Source of the DNA: Mesorhizobium sangaii
Lineage (GTDB): Bacteria > Pseudomonadota > Alphaproteobacteria > Rhizobiales > Rhizobiaceae
Reading direction: 5' to 3'
DNA: 64,000 nt
Assembly (NCBI RefSeq): GCF_014207355.1
Contig: NZ_JACHEF010000002.1
Span: forward strand, 248,001-312,000
The notes under the pieces were generated by a model, which made no database searches, was not told the DNA's origin, and worked only from the letters and a program-made list of their open reading frames with translations. Shown piece after piece: positions 1 through 10,553 of the stretch. The position numbers and the translations under genes were made by a program. Position 1 is the first letter of the stretch. Each line of letters starts with the position of its first letter.

Positions 1-228
1 CAAAGCAAGCAGGAATTCATCGCCTCGATCGACGAATGGCAAGGCGCCGTCGCGGGTGCGGAGATCCGCCACCGGATTGAGAAGAGCGAAGGCGGCGTCA
101 CCACGGTGATCGCCTGCTACGATTTTCCCGACAACGACATGCTGATGCAGGAAACCTTCGCGGTGACCGACAATCGCATCACCGCCAGCTCGCAAGCGGC
201 GATCGCCGAGAACTGCGACGGCTACTGA
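1..228 (+). CDS. C-terminal end of NTF2/SnoaL-like protein (partial)
   Basis: An open frame runs from the first base to a TGA at 226-228, giving the last 75 residues of a protein whose start lies outside the window. The segment has alternating hydrophobic strands (for example VTTVIACYDF and MLMQETFAVTDNRI) and ends in NCDGY. This strand pattern and the small size resemble the C-terminal half of NTF2-like/SnoaL-like alpha+beta barrel proteins, often annotated as nuclear transport factor 2 family. The family call is a weak inference from strand pattern. The substrate and role cannot be judged from this fragment. Confidence 0.5.
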   Translation, partial: QSKQEFIASIDEWQGAVAGAEIRHRIEKSEGGVTTVIACYDFPDNDMLMQETFAVTDNRITASSQAAIAENCDGY

Positions 229-346
229 CGAAAACCTGACCGGTGGCACTGTTGCGCGCGGCAAACCAGCGCCCTACATCGGTACCAACTCACCCTGCCC
301 CGCCTTCACCAGCGCCCGGCCTGCCTTCACCAAGGAAAGATTGTCC

Positions 347-2401
347 ATGAATTCCACGAAAGCCGTCGACCTCGCCATCCATCCGCTGACCGCGTGGCAA
401 GGGCCGCTCGGCCTGCCCGATTTCACCCGCATCGGCGACGACGACTTTGCCCCGGCCTTCGACGCGGCGCTGCAGGCGCACGAGGCGGAGATCGAGGCGA
501 TCGCCGGCAACGAGGACGCGCCGACCATCGAGAACACGCTGCAGGCGCTGGAACTCGGTGGCGAGGCACTCGACCGTGTCTCGTCGATCTTCTGGTGCCG
601 CGCCGGCGCCCACACCAATGATACATTCCAGGCACTGGAGCGCGACATCTCGCCAAAAATGTCCAGGCATTTCTCGGCAATCTCGATGAACGAGCGGCTG
701 TTTGCCCGCATCGACGACCTCTACCAGCGCCGCGACAGCCTGAAGCTCGATGCCGAGACGCTGCGGGTGCTGGAGAAGACCTGGAAAGGGTTTGTCCGCT
801 CCGGCGCGAAGCTCGACGCCGACGGCAAGAAGCGGCTGGCAAAGATCAACGAGGAATTGTCCTCGCTTGGCACGAATTTCGGCCAGAACGTGCTTGCCGA
901 CGAGCGCGACTGGGCGCTGTTCCTCGACGAGGCCGACCTTGCCGGTCTGCCGGACTTCCTGAAAAGCTCGATGGCCGAAGCCGCTGAGATGCGCGGCCAG
1001 AAGGGCCGCTATGCCGTCACCCTGTCGCGCTCGATCTACGAGCCGTTCACGACCTTCTCGGAGCGCCGCGACCTGCGCGAGATCGCCTTCCGCGCCTTCA
1101 CCATGCGCGGCCAGAATGGCGGCGCCACCGACAACACAATAGTTGTGCGCGACATGCTGAAGCTGCGCGCCGAAAAGGCAAAGCTGCTCGGCTACGGCTC
1201 GTTTGCCGCGCTGAAGCTCGACGACACCATGGCCAAGACGCCGAAGGCAGTGCATGCACTGCTCGATCCGGTCTGGGAGAAGGCAGTGGAAAGGGCCGCC
1301 GCCGATCAGAGCGAACTGCAGCGACTGGCGACACAGGCCGGCAGCAACGAAACATTCGCCGCCTGGGACTGGCGCTTCTACCAGGAGAAGCTGCGCGCCG
1401 AAAAGTTCGCCTTCGATGAGGCCGAACTGAAACCCTACCTGCAACTCGACCGCGTCATCGACGCCTGCTTCGACGTGGCGACAAGGCTGTTCGGCATCAC
1501 CTTCGAGGAAAAGCAAGGCATTGCCGCATGGCATCCGGACGCGCGCGTCTTCGTGGTGAAAAACGCCGATGGCAGCGAGCGCGGCCTGTTCCTCGCCGAC
1601 TATTTCGCGCGACCGTCAAAGCGCTCCGGCGCATGGATGAGCGCGCTCAAGTCCGGCTACAAGCTTGGCCCCGGGTCGAAACCGGTGATCTACAACATCA
1701 CGAACTTCGCCAAGCCGCCGGCCGGCGAGCCGGCCTTGCTGTCGGTCGACGAGGCGAAAACGCTGTTCCACGAGTTCGGCCACGCACTGCATGGCATGCT
1801 GACCGATGTCACATGGCCGTCGGTTTCCGGCACCTCGGTCAGCCGCGATTTCGTTGAATTGCCCTCGCAGCTCTACGAACACTGGCTGACCGTGCCGGCG
1901 GTTCTGGAGAAGCACGCGCTGCACGTGAAGACAGGCAAGCCGATGCCGAAGGCGCTGCTCGACAAGATGCTGGCGGCGCGCACCTTTGGCGCCGGCTTCG
2001 CCACGGTCGAATTCACCTCTTCGGCGCTGATCGACATGGCCTATCACGCGCGCCCGGATGCCCCAGAAGCACCGCTTCGTTTCGAAGCCGAAACGCTTGA
2101 AAAGCTCGACATGCCGGACACCATCGCCATGCGTCATCGCACCCCGCATTTCGGCCATGTGTTTTCCGGCGACGGCTATTCGGCCGGCTATTACTCCTAC
2201 ATGTGGTCGGAGGTGCTCGACGCCGACGCCTTCGCCGCCTTCGAGGAGACCGGCGACCCCTTCAACCCGGCGCTTGCCGAGCGGCTGAGGAAGAACATCT
2301 ACGCCGCCGGCGGCTCCAAGGACCCAGAAGAACTCTACACGGCGTTTCGCGGCAAGATGCCGTCGCCCCATGCGATGATGGTCAAGCGCGGGCTGGTGTA
2401 G
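347..2401 (+). CDS. dcp: M3 family zinc metallopeptidase (peptidyl-dipeptidase Dcp-like)
   Basis: This 684-residue protein has the size of bacterial Dcp/oligopeptidase A enzymes. The HEFGH zinc motif of clan MA lies near residues 475-479, followed by HGML as in M3A peptidases. The N-terminal AHTND segment resembles Dcp rather than thimet-type relatives. No signal peptide is visible, so it probably acts in the cytoplasm, removing dipeptides from the C-terminus of peptides. The ATG at 347 is preferred over an in-frame TTG at 341 because AAGGAA at 332-337 lies about 9 bases upstream of it. It stands alone, followed by a long inverted repeat. The M3 family call is firm; Dcp versus oligopeptidase A is less certain. 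Confidence 0.92.
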   Translation: MNSTKAVDLAIHPLTAWQGPLGLPDFTRIGDDDFAPAFDAALQAHEAEIEAIAGNEDAPTIENTLQALELGGEALDRVSSIFWCRAGAHTNDTFQALERDISPKMSRHFSAISMNERLFARIDDLYQRRDSLKLDAETLRVLEKTWKGFVRSGAKLDADGKKRLAKINEELSSLGTNFGQNVLADERDWALFLDEADLAGLPDFLKSSMAEAAEMRGQKGRYAVTLSRSIYEPFTTFSERRDLREIAFRAFTMRGQNGGATDNTIVVRDMLKLRAEKAKLLGYGSFAALKLDDTMAKTPKAVHALLDPVWEKAVERAAADQSELQRLATQAGSNETFAAWDWRFYQEKLRAEKFAFDEAELKPYLQLDRVIDACFDVATRLFGITFEEKQGIAAWHPDARVFVVKNADGSERGLFLADYFARPSKRSGAWMSALKSGYKLGPGSKPVIYNITNFAKPPAGEPALLSVDEAKTLFHEFGHALHGMLTDVTWPSVSGTSVSRDFVELPSQLYEHWLTVPAVLEKHALHVKTGKPMPKALLDKMLAARTFGAGFATVEFTSSALIDMAYHARPDAPEAPLRFEAETLEKLDMPDTIAMRHRTPHFGHVFSGDGYSAGYYSYMWSEVLDADAFAAFEETGDPFNPALAERLRKNIYAAGGSKDPEELYTAFRGKMPSPHAMMVKRGLV

Positions 2402-2410
2402 CGCCGAATA

Positions 2411-2570
2411 GTCTCCCCCCTTGAGGGGGAGATGTCGCCGAAGGCGACAGAAGGGGTTGGCCCGACTGGGCTCGGCCTTCCCCTCTAGACCTCTAGACAA
2501 GTCAGCGCTTCACGCGGAGCGACCCCTCTGGCCGCTTCGCGGCCATCTCCCCCTCAAGGGGGGAGATTAT
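2411..2570. repeat. Long imperfect inverted repeat (rhizobial intergenic palindrome, family 1)
   Basis: The left arm starts with CTCCCCCCTTGAGGGGGAG and runs through a TCGCC-rich hairpin to AGGGGT. The right arm returns as the reverse complement, CTCCCCCTCAAGGGGGGAG. The whole element could fold into one cruciform or two nested hairpins. A closely related copy lies at 37952-38110. Such G/C-run palindromes are dispersed between genes in rhizobial genomes. The right arm overlaps the last codons of the minus-strand M81 peptidase gene. Confidence 0.85.
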
Positions 2571-4050
2571 CAGCGTCGCCCTTCCATGGATCCGCCACCC
2601 TCGGCCACACCGGCCGCGTAAGCTTCTTGTAGTCGGTCACCGCCGGATTGCTCGGATAGGAACTCTGCGCCGAGACATAGATGATCTCGGCGGCGATCGG
2701 CTCGAAGCCGGCGTAGAAATGGTTGGTCGACTTGATCAGCAGAATGTCCTTGGCTTTCGGATCGACACCGATATTGGAAAAAATATCCGGCTCGAAGGTC
2801 TGCGTGCGATTGGTGTTGAGGATGATGTCGACCTCGGTGCCTTCGACGCGCACCAGCGCCGTCGGCCCGAGCGTCACCCGGCTCGGCCCGAAACTCTGCC
2901 AGCCCTCCGGAACGGCCTTCAACACCCGCACCCGCGCGTCGATCGGCTCGCCGGCCTGCGGACCGGCCTTGCCGCCGAAACGCAGGTCGATGATGGCGCC
3001 CTCGCCTGCCGCCAGGCAGAAGGTCACCGCGATCGGATCCCAGATCGTCGCCACGCCGATAGTGTTCAGCCCGCGCGCCAGCATCTGGCGCAGCACGATG
3101 GTGCCGTCGCCGGGCACACCGCCGCCCGGATTGTCCCAGATGTCGGCGACGACCACCGGCTTGCCTGGGTTTTCAGCGCATACAGCCAGCGCCCGATCGA
3201 TGCCGTCGGCGGCGCTCAGCATCGTCATCGCCGTCTTTTCGCGTAGCGCGTAGAGCTCCCGCCCCAGCCGTTCCGCCAGTCCATCGCCCTTGGCCTTGTC
3301 ATTGTCGGTGACGACCAGGATGCGCGTGCCCATTTCGGGCACGTCGGCCGCCATGAAGCCGTGGACGACCGAGACCGACAGCACGCCGTCCTTGCCGTGC
3401 AGCGCCTTGATGCGGTCGACGAAGGAACGCATCGGCTCGCGGCTGGTCGGCAGCACCTGGATCATGCGGCAGTCGAAGGTCGAAATGACAGGCCTGATCT
3501 CGCCGCGTGCCGCGGCGAGGCCGAGCTCGACGACATGTTCGCCACGCTCGTAGAAATCGGTGTGCGGGAATTCGAGGAAATAGGCCATGATGTCGGACGC
3601 CGCGACACGCTTCGGTGTCAAATGGCTGTGCGGATCGAACTCAGAGGCTATCACCACCTTCGGACCCACCATCTCGCGGATGCGCTCGAGCAGATCGCCT
3701 TCGCAATCGTCATAGCCTTGCGCCACCATGGCGCCATGCAGGCCGAGAATGACGGCATCCACCGGCAGCGCCGCCTTGAGCTGGCCAAGAATCTCGTCGC
3801 GCAGCGCTTCATAGGTCTGCCGCTGCACCAGGCCGCCGGGCTCCGCCCAGGTGGCGGTGCCCTCGATGACGGTCAGGCCTTCGGCCGCCGCGCGCCGGCG
3901 CAGGGCGACCATCGGCGAGGAGCACAGCGTCGGCGTCTCCGGATGCTTGCCGGGTCCGGCATAGAACGCCATCTCGAACGAGGCACGATCTGTCGGCACC
4001 GGCGAGAAGGTGTTGGTTTCCGTCGCCAGCGAGGCGGTGAAGATGCGCAT
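2554..4050 (-). CDS. M81 family metallopeptidase (MlrC-like)
   Basis: This 498-residue protein resembles the M81/MlrC family, named after the Sphingomonas enzyme that degrades linearised microcystin. The N-terminus (residues 1-20, starting MRIF and containing ETNTFSP) and the DxH-containing stretch FDPHSHLT are typical of the N-terminal DUF1485 domain that carries metal ligands. There is no signal peptide. ACGGAG sits about 5-8 bases upstream of the ATG. It lies downstream of the minus-strand sugar importer genes and may share their transcript; in rhizobia this family often sits beside ABC importers, so a peptide-like or amide substrate brought in by the importer is possible. Its last four codons and stop lie inside the repeat at 2411-2570. 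Confidence 0.88.
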   Translation of the reverse strand: MRIFTASLATETNTFSPVPTDRASFEMAFYAGPGKHPETPTLCSSPMVALRRRAAAEGLTVIEGTATWAEPGGLVQRQTYEALRDEILGQLKAALPVDAVILGLHGAMVAQGYDDCEGDLLERIREMVGPKVVIASEFDPHSHLTPKRVAASDIMAYFLEFPHTDFYERGEHVVELGLAAARGEIRPVISTFDCRMIQVLPTSREPMRSFVDRIKALHGKDGVLSVSVVHGFMAADVPEMGTRILVVTDNDKAKGDGLAERLGRELYALREKTAMTMLSAADGIDRALAVCAENPGKPVVVADIWDNPGGGVPGDGTIVLRQMLARGLNTIGVATIWDPIAVTFCLAAGEGAIIDLRFGGKAGPQAGEPIDARVRVLKAVPEGWQSFGPSRVTLGPTALVRVEGTEVDIILNTNRTQTFEPDIFSNIGVDPKAKDILLIKSTNHFYAGFEPIAAEIIYVSAQSSYPSNPAVTDYKKLTRPVWPRVADPWKGDADNLPP

Positions 4051-4073
4051 GAAAACTCCGTGGATGCTGGGAG

Positions 4074-4115
4074 CAATTCCAGGAAAAGTGTGAAACGGTT
4101 TTCGATCCGGAATTG
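4074..4115. repeat. Dispersed palindrome, family 2 (AAAAGTGTGAA type)
   Basis: CAATTCC at the left pairs with GGAATTG at the right, and inside them GGAAAA faces TTTTC around a GTGTGAAACGG core. The core AAAAGTGTGAAACGGTTTTC recurs with one change in the element at 60876-60924. The element sits between the permease gene and the M81 gene on the minus strand, so it would be in the leader of the M81 message. Confidence 0.7.
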
Positions 4116-4175
4116 TTCAAAACAAAGAGATAGAACGGCCCTGTGTTTCCGTGAAACGATGAACCGCTCTAGCGG

Positions 4176-5000
4176 CTATTTGACCGCCCCGAGCGCCAGC
4201 CCCCTGACGAGGTAGCGCTGCAGCCAGATGAACAGGATCGCCACCGGCAAGGTCGCCAGCAACGTGGCTGCCATGACGTGGTGCCATTCGATGGTGTAGC
4301 GGCCGGCGACCAGCGAAAACACCTGGATCGGCAGCGTGTAGCTTTCCTGGCTGCGCAGCATGGTGAGCGCCACGACGAATTCGTTCCAGGCATTGATGAA
4401 GGTGAAGATGGCGGTCACCGCGATCGCCGGCAGGCAGAGCGGCAGGAACACCTTGCGCAGGGTCAGCCAGCGGCCGGCACCTTCCATCCAGGCCGCTTCC
4501 TCGAGATCGCGCGGGATGGTGTCGAAATAGCTCTGCAGCATCCACACCGTAAAGGCGACGTTGAAGGCCATGTAGATGAAGCCGAGGGCCGTGGTGCTTT
4601 CGACCAGGCCCCAGGCCGCCATCAGCCGGAACAGGCCGAGCACCAGCACGATCGGCGAGATCATCTGCGAGATCAGCAGGAACTGGCGCAAGGCGCCGTA
4701 GCCGGCAAAGCGGAAGCGCGACATCGCATAGGCCGCCGGAACCGAAATCAGGATGGCGCCGACGGTGGCGATAACAGACACGTAGAGCGAATTGAGCAGC
4801 GCCTTGCCGAAGCCGGTGGCCACCCACATGTCGGAGAAATTCGACCACCGGAATTCGCTCGGCCACCAGGTCGGCGACAGCACTTCCTGTCTCGGCTTGA
4901 CCGCGGTCAGGAACATCACCGCAAAGGGAAAAATCGTCACCACGATCAGCGGCGCCAGCAGCAGCCAGGCAATGATAGAACGCTTCAGCTTGCTCGTCAT
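4176..5000 (-). CDS. Sugar ABC transporter permease, MalG type
   Basis: This 274-residue inner-membrane protein has about six hydrophobic segments, starting with one at residues 10-32. The EAAWMEGAG segment in the C-terminal half is the EAA loop that contacts the ATPase. It belongs to the CUT1 carbohydrate importers. The ATG (complement of 4998-5000) overlaps the upstream permease stop as ATGA, so the two permeases are probably translationally coupled and form the channel heterodimer. A longer open frame reading upstream was rejected because it is antisense to the other permease and lacks membrane segments. The substrate is unknown. Confidence 0.9.
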   Translation of the reverse strand: MTSKLKRSIIAWLLLAPLIVVTIFPFAVMFLTAVKPRQEVLSPTWWPSEFRWSNFSDMWVATGFGKALLNSLYVSVIATVGAILISVPAAYAMSRFRFAGYGALRQFLLISQMISPIVLVLGLFRLMAAWGLVESTTALGFIYMAFNVAFTVWMLQSYFDTIPRDLEEAAWMEGAGRWLTLRKVFLPLCLPAIAVTAIFTFINAWNEFVVALTMLRSQESYTLPIQVFSLVAGRYTIEWHHVMAATLLATLPVAILFIWLQRYLVRGLALGAVK

Positions 5001-5866
5001 GCGCGTTGCTCCCGCATCGCCAGCCGCACATAGATCATGGTGAAGACCAGCAATATGGCGAACATCACCAGCGAGACGGCGGAAGCCTCGCCCAGTTTGC
5101 CGATGCGGAAGGCCAGCTTGTAGAGATGGGTGACCAGGATGTCGGTCGAATTGGCCGGACCGCCCTGCGTCATCACCCAGATGATGGGGAAGGAATTGAA
5201 GACGTAGATGGTGTTGAGCACGATGGCGATGTTGATGAACGGTTTCAGCAGCGGAAAGGTGATTTCGCGGAACTGCTGCAGCGGTGTCGCGCCTTCGAGT
5301 GCTGCCGCCTCGTAGAGGTCGTCCGGGATCGACGACAGGCCGCCGAGGAAGATCGTCGTCGTGAACGGCACCGTCACCAGGATGCCGATCATCACCTGCA
5401 TCGGAAAGGCGGTCTCCGCGCTCGCCAGCCACTGGATGTTGTGGTCGATGAGACCGAGGCCGATCAGCGCCGAATTCAGCATGCCGCTTTCGCCACTCAG
5501 CGCCCAGCGCCAGACCACGGCGGTCATGGTCAGCGACACCGCCCAGGGCAGCATGATGATGACGCGGGCGACGCCGCGGCCATAGAAATCGGTGTTGAGG
5601 ATCATCGCCACCGGGATCGACAGCAACAGCGCGCCGCCGACGACCAGCACCGTCCACTGTCCGGTGCGCCAGAGCGCGGCCATGAAATCGGGATCGGCAG
5701 CGAGCGCCGCGAAATTGGCGAAGTCGTTGAATTCGCGAAGCTGGCCGAAGCGGCTGACTTCATGCGTCGAGATCTGGATCAGGTCCCACACCGGCCAGAA
5801 GATGACGACGGCCGCCAGGAACAGGCTGGGCAAGGTCAGGAGATAGGGCAAGAAGCGATTTTGCAT
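4997..5866 (-). CDS. Sugar ABC transporter permease, MalF/UgpA type
   Basis: This 289-residue membrane protein begins [15 protein letters not shown], directly entering the first membrane segment. The EAA loop is [10 protein letters not shown]. It is the partner of the MalG-type permease with a 4-base ATGA overlap. The start at 5866 was chosen because residues upstream of it in the open frame are polar and unlike the family, but no strong ribosome site is seen there, so the start is uncertain. A terminator-like hairpin lies between it and the upstream binding-protein gene, which would lower its expression relative to the binding protein. Confidence 0.88.
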   Translation of the reverse strand: MQNRFLPYLLTLPSLFLAAVVIFWPVWDLIQISTHEVSRFGQLREFNDFANFAALAADPDFMAALWRTGQWTVLVVGGALLLSIPVAMILNTDFYGRGVARVIIMLPWAVSLTMTAVVWRWALSGESGMLNSALIGLGLIDHNIQWLASAETAFPMQVMIGILVTVPFTTTIFLGGLSSIPDDLYEAAALEGATPLQQFREITFPLLKPFINIAIVLNTIYVFNSFPIIWVMTQGGPANSTDILVTHLYKLAFRIGKLGEASAVSLVMFAILLVFTMIYVRLAMREQRA

Positions 5867-5974
5867 CGGCTGGGCTGTACCGTGTTTGCGGTGGACAACA
5901 GTGGCGCTGGCTTGCCAGCTTAGCTCAATCTCGCCTCGTTCTTCCCAAGACATTGCCTCACTTACGAAGACCGG

Positions 5975-6010
5975 AAAAAAGTGGCGCGCCCGATCGTCGG
6001 GGCGCGCCAC
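5975..6010 (-). terminator. Intrinsic terminator or attenuator between binding protein and permeases
   Basis: GTGGCGCGCCC at 5981-5991 pairs perfectly with GGGCGCGCCAC at 6000-6010 around an 8-base loop. On the minus strand it is followed at once by six T residues (AAAAAA at 5975-5980 on the plus strand). It lies about 30 bases downstream of the solute-binding protein stop. This placement is typical for partial termination that gives more binding protein than permease. Confidence 0.85.
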
Positions 6011-6042
6011 GGGCGCGGGAGAGACGCCCTATTTCCTCAGCA

Positions 6043-7278
6043 CTATTTCTTCAGCACTGCATTGGCCTTGGCAGCGGCGTCCTTCAGGGCCGCCTCGGGC
6101 TCGGCGCTGCCGAGATAGATCTTCTGCATGGCGTCCGACGTGATCTGGGCGACTTCTTCCCAGCCGGGGATGATCGGTGCGAAGCGGGCATCGGGCAGCA
6201 GGGCGGTGAACGCCGCCAGATCGGCATTGTTCACATAGTAATCCATTTTGGCCTCTTCCTTGTTCACCGGCAGGAAGCCTTCGCCTTGCGTGAACTTGGC
6301 GCGCTGCTCAGTGGTGAACAGGAAATCGAGCAGCTTCCAGGCCTCGTCCTTGTTCTTGGAGTTCTTGAACATGATGATGGAATCGGTCACGCCATAGGTG
6401 CCGCGCGCGCCGGTCGGTCCTGCCGGAATGGCCGCCACGCCGTATTTCAGGTTCGGCGCCTCGTCCTTGATCTGGTTGGACAGGAAGGGAGCGGTGATCA
6501 TCATGCCGACCTTGCCCTGCTTGAACAGGTTCTGCACATCCTCGCGGTTGTTGGAGGTGACGCCCGGCTCGGTCAGGCCTTCGTCGATCATCGACTTGTA
6601 GAGCTTGGCGGCTTCGAGCGCGCCCGGCGTGCCGAGGCCGGAGGTGCCGTCCTTGTTGAGGATTTCGGTGCCCTGGGACCACATCGCATAGTAGTAATAG
6701 ACGTCGGTCTCGATCTCCTTGCCCTGCAGGCCGAATCCGAAGGTGCCGGTCCCCAGCGCCTTGATCTTGCGCGCATCTTCCTGCAGCTCGGTCCAGGTTG
6801 CCGGCGGATTGGCGATGCCGGCTTTGTCGAACAGCTCCTTGTTGTAGTACAGCGCGCGCGCCGAAGCCGCGATCGGCAGGCCGTAGGTCTTGCCATCCAT
6901 GATCGACGGCGACAGGAAGGTGTCGATGAAGCGGTCCTTGAAGTCGGGCTTAATGTAGGTGTCGAGCGGCTCGGCGACATCCTGCTGGACGAAGTCGATC
7001 AGCCAGCGCGTGCCGATGATCGACAGATCGGCATTGGTGCCGGCGGTGATGTCGGTGGTCAGCTTCTGCAGCAGCACTTCCCATGGCACCACTTCGAACT
7101 TGACGGTGATGCCGGGATTCGCCGCTTCGAATTCCTTCTTGACGCTTTCGAAATAAGGGCCAGTCTTGGCGCTGTACTCGGCAACGGTGACGCGCACCTC
7201 GCCCGCGTTCGCCTGCGCCGCAAATGCCAGCATGCTCATTCCGGCCATCAGGCCGACAGTCCATTTTGCAAGGCTCAT
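6043..7278 (-). CDS. Extracellular sugar-binding protein of ABC importer
   Basis: This 411-residue protein starts with a classical signal peptide (MSLAKWTVGLMAGMSMLAFA, then AQANA before GEVRVTV), so it is exported to the periplasm. The rest matches family 1 extracellular solute-binding proteins of sugar importers by length and by features such as GKTYGLPI, ALYYNKELF and EAWKLLDFLF. GGGAG lies 8 bases upstream of the ATG. It is the first gene of the minus-strand unit and is divergent from the SDR gene, with the ATPase encoded on the other strand. The ligand cannot be predicted from sequence alone. Confidence 0.92.
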   Translation of the reverse strand: MSLAKWTVGLMAGMSMLAFAAQANAGEVRVTVAEYSAKTGPYFESVKKEFEAANPGITVKFEVVPWEVLLQKLTTDITAGTNADLSIIGTRWLIDFVQQDVAEPLDTYIKPDFKDRFIDTFLSPSIMDGKTYGLPIAASARALYYNKELFDKAGIANPPATWTELQEDARKIKALGTGTFGFGLQGKEIETDVYYYYAMWSQGTEILNKDGTSGLGTPGALEAAKLYKSMIDEGLTEPGVTSNNREDVQNLFKQGKVGMMITAPFLSNQIKDEAPNLKYGVAAIPAGPTGARGTYGVTDSIIMFKNSKNKDEAWKLLDFLFTTEQRAKFTQGEGFLPVNKEEAKMDYYVNNADLAAFTALLPDARFAPIIPGWEEVAQITSDAMQKIYLGSAEPEAALKDAAAKANAVLKK

Positions 7279-7340
7279 TCGATGTCTCCCGTTTTGATTT
7301 TGCGCCTGCGCGCCTCTTCGCGACCGGCCCAGAAGATTTA

Positions 7341-7355
7341 TGTTACTTTCCTACA
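7341..7355. promoter_or_regulatory. Candidate RpiR-type operator
   Basis: TGTTACTTTCCTACA is a 15-base interrupted palindrome with TGT and ACA ends. Operators of several RpiR-family regulators, such as HexR, have the same TGTNN-N5-NNACA form. It lies in the 181-base divergent region between the binding-protein gene and the SDR gene. The RpiR regulator encoded at 9329-10210 is the obvious candidate to bind it. The inner bases are poorly symmetric, so this is tentative. Confidence 0.35.
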
Positions 7356-7459
7356 TTATCGATGATTTGAGGCCTTGCAAGCGGATTATTCTGTTGCTTA
7401 ATTACATTTCGTGGACTAGGCCGGATACGGTTGTCAGAACTCCCTAAGGATGTTGCACG

Positions 7460-8248
7460 GTGGTTTCGCGACCCAAGTTCGAAGGCAGGGCCGAGTTCGA
7501 AGGTAAGACTATCGTGGTGACCGGTGCTGGCGGTGGCCTCGGCACGGCCATCGTGGCGCTGCTGGCGCAAAGGGGCGCCAGGGTCGTCGGCTGCGACCAG
7601 TCCGGCGAAGCGTTGAACAGCCCGCACCTTGCCTCCCGCCACGCCTTCGACCTTCTCGACCGGACTTCTATAGACGCGGCGATCGCCGCGATCCTCGACC
7701 GGGATGGCGTGCCCGACATTCTCATCAACAATGCCGGCTGGACGCGCGCCGAGACGCTCCCTGCCCTCAACTCCGACAAGATCGAACAGGAGCTCGACCT
7801 CAACCTGACCGGCGTGATGACTTTCGCCGATCCGCTGGTCAAGGCGATGGCTACCCAAGGCTCCGGCAGCATCGTCTTCATCTCGTCGGTCAATGCGATC
7901 GCGCATTTCGGCAATCCCGCCTATGCCGCGGCTAAGGCCGGCATCAACGCCTATGCCAAGGCGATTGCCGTCGAGCTAGGCCGCAGCGGCCTGCGCGCCA
8001 ATGTGGTTTGCCCCGGATCGATCCGCACCGCCGCCTGGGACCATCGCCTCGCCAAGGATCCCGAAATCCTCGGCAAGCTGCAGCGGCTCTATCCGCTCGG
8101 CCGCATCGTCAACGCTTCGGAAGTGGCCGAAGCCGTCGCCTTCCTTGCCTCCGATCGCGCATCGGGCGTAACTGGGGTGGTGATGCCGGTGGATGCTGGC
8201 CTGACGGCCGGTTGCCTGCCATTCATCGACGACATATTGGGAGCGTGA
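7460..8248 (+). CDS. SDR family NAD(P)-dependent oxidoreductase
   Basis: This 262-residue short-chain dehydrogenase has the cofactor motif TGAGGGLG at residues 21-28, NNAG at 90-93, and catalytic Ser about 143, Tyr155 and Lys159 (YAAAK). The GTG at 7460 is preceded by AAGGA with a 9-base gap. It is the first plus-strand gene opposite the sugar-binding protein and is followed by the importer ATPase after two bases. This position suggests that it oxidises or reduces the imported sugar or polyol. The real substrate is unknown. Confidence 0.9.
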   Translation: MVSRPKFEGRAEFEGKTIVVTGAGGGLGTAIVALLAQRGARVVGCDQSGEALNSPHLASRHAFDLLDRTSIDAAIAAILDRDGVPDILINNAGWTRAETLPALNSDKIEQELDLNLTGVMTFADPLVKAMATQGSGSIVFISSVNAIAHFGNPAYAAAKAGINAYAKAIAVELGRSGLRANVVCPGSIRTAAWDHRLAKDPEILGKLQRLYPLGRIVNASEVAEAVAFLASDRASGVTGVVMPVDAGLTAGCLPFIDDILGA

Positions 8249-8250
8249 CC

Positions 8251-9318
<1,068 letters not shown>

Positions 9319-9328
9319 AGACACGGAT

Positions 9329-10210
9329 ATGAAGACGCCAGCCGACATCATCACGCGCCTGCAACTGATATTGCAGGACGGCACGAAGTCGGATCGCAAG
9401 CTGGCCGGCTTCGTGCTTGCCGACCTCGATTTCGTCTCCAAGGCGGCGATATCGGAAATTGCCGCCCGCGTCGGCGTTAGTGAGCCGACGGTGACCCGGT
9501 TCTGCCGCAACCTCGGTTGCGAGGGTCTGCGCGACTTCAAATTCTATCTGGCGCAGGCCATCGCCATCGGCGGCCAGTATCTGTCGCCGGAGCCGTTGAG
9601 CCGCGACGCCCGCGAGCAGCGCATCGCTTCCGCCATCACCGAGGCCGCGATTGCCGCCATCCAGCGCGCCAGCGAAAACCTCGACATGACGACGCTGGTC
9701 GCCGTCGCCGCGCGCATCGCCGTCTCCGGCAACGTTCTGTGCATCGGGTCGGGCGGCATTTCATCGATGATGGCGACCGAGATGCAGAACCGGCTGTTCA
9801 GGCTGGGCGTCTCGGTGCTGGCGCAGATCGACGGACAGCTGCAGCGCATGTACGCCGCCGTTGCCACGCCCGATACCACGCTGATCGCCTTTTCGGTTTC
9901 CGGCTATGCCCGATCGGTCATCGACGCGGTGCAGGTCGCCCAGCAATATGGCGCCACCACCATCGCCATCACCCCGCCCGACTCGGCGCTCGCCAAAGCC
10001 GCTGACACGGTCATCCATTTCCAGTCGCTCGAGGACGGCAACATCTACAAGCCGACATCGTCGCGCTATGCGCTGCTGTCGATCGTCGACATGATCGTCA
10101 CATCGGTCGCCGAGACGCGCGGACCAAAGGTTCTGGAAAACCTGCGCCGCATCAAGCAGAGCGTGAACACGTTGAAAGTCGACGATCCGCGTCTGCCGCT
10201 GGGGGATTGA
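9329..10210 (+). CDS. MurR/RpiR family transcriptional regulator
   Basis: This 293-residue regulator has an N-terminal HTH (residues 41-63, ISEIAARVGV...TVTRFCRNLG) and a sugar-isomerase (SIS) domain from about 125 to 255 with a GSGGISS phosphate-sugar loop. Such proteins bind a phosphorylated sugar and control sugar-use genes. It is 10 bases downstream of the ATPase gene, so it is the last gene of the plus-strand unit and probably regulates the whole divergent locus. The direction of control (repressor or activator) cannot be read from sequence. Confidence 0.92.
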   Translation: MKTPADIITRLQLILQDGTKSDRKLAGFVLADLDFVSKAAISEIAARVGVSEPTVTRFCRNLGCEGLRDFKFYLAQAIAIGGQYLSPEPLSRDAREQRIASAITEAAIAAIQRASENLDMTTLVAVAARIAVSGNVLCIGSGGISSMMATEMQNRLFRLGVSVLAQIDGQLQRMYAAVATPDTTLIAFSVSGYARSVIDAVQVAQQYGATTIAITPPDSALAKAADTVIHFQSLEDGNIYKPTSSRYALLSIVDMIVTSVAETRGPKVLENLRRIKQSVNTLKVDDPRLPLGD

Positions 10211-10223
10211 ACCACCCAGGGCA

Positions 10224-10541
10224 TCAGGACTGCTGGCCGAGAGCCTCGATGCCTTTCGCCAGCTTCGCCGGGTCGCCTGCAATGCGCACGGTCTTAAGCC
10301 GGGCGGTGCCGCCGGCGACAATCGAGACGGCGGACGCCGACACGCCCAGCGCCTTGGCCAGCAGACGCTCAAGCGCCTGATTGGCGGCGCCGTTTTCCGG
10401 CACGGCGCGGACGCGGGCCTTCAGGTGGCTTCGCCCATCCGCCAAGGTCTCGACGCTTTCAAGCCTGTCCAACGCCGCTTTTGGTGTCAGCCGGACGAAC
10501 AGGTCGATACCGTCATCGCGCATGCGGAACGGCGTGCTCAT
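10224..10541 (-). CDS. DUF167 (YggU-like) family protein
   Basis: This 105-residue protein matches the small DUF167 family: LFVRLTPKA near the start, then KARVRAVPENGAANQAL and the IVAGGTARLKTVRI strand-turn. The biochemical function of the family is not known. It sits just downstream of the YggT gene on the same strand (12-base gap), the classical yggT-yggU pairing seen in many proteobacteria. It is convergent with the RpiR gene, which ends 13 bases away. Confidence 0.9.
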   Translation of the reverse strand: MSTPFRMRDDGIDLFVRLTPKAALDRLESVETLADGRSHLKARVRAVPENGAANQALERLLAKALGVSASAVSIVAGGTARLKTVRIAGDPAKLAKGIEALGQQS

Positions 10542-10553
10542 GCAGTCATGGGT

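Noticed and set aside
290..1534. Long minus-strand frames opposite the M3 peptidase and similar long antisense frames across the window.
   Set aside because: High GC gives long shadow frames; these lack motifs, membrane patterns and ribosome sites.
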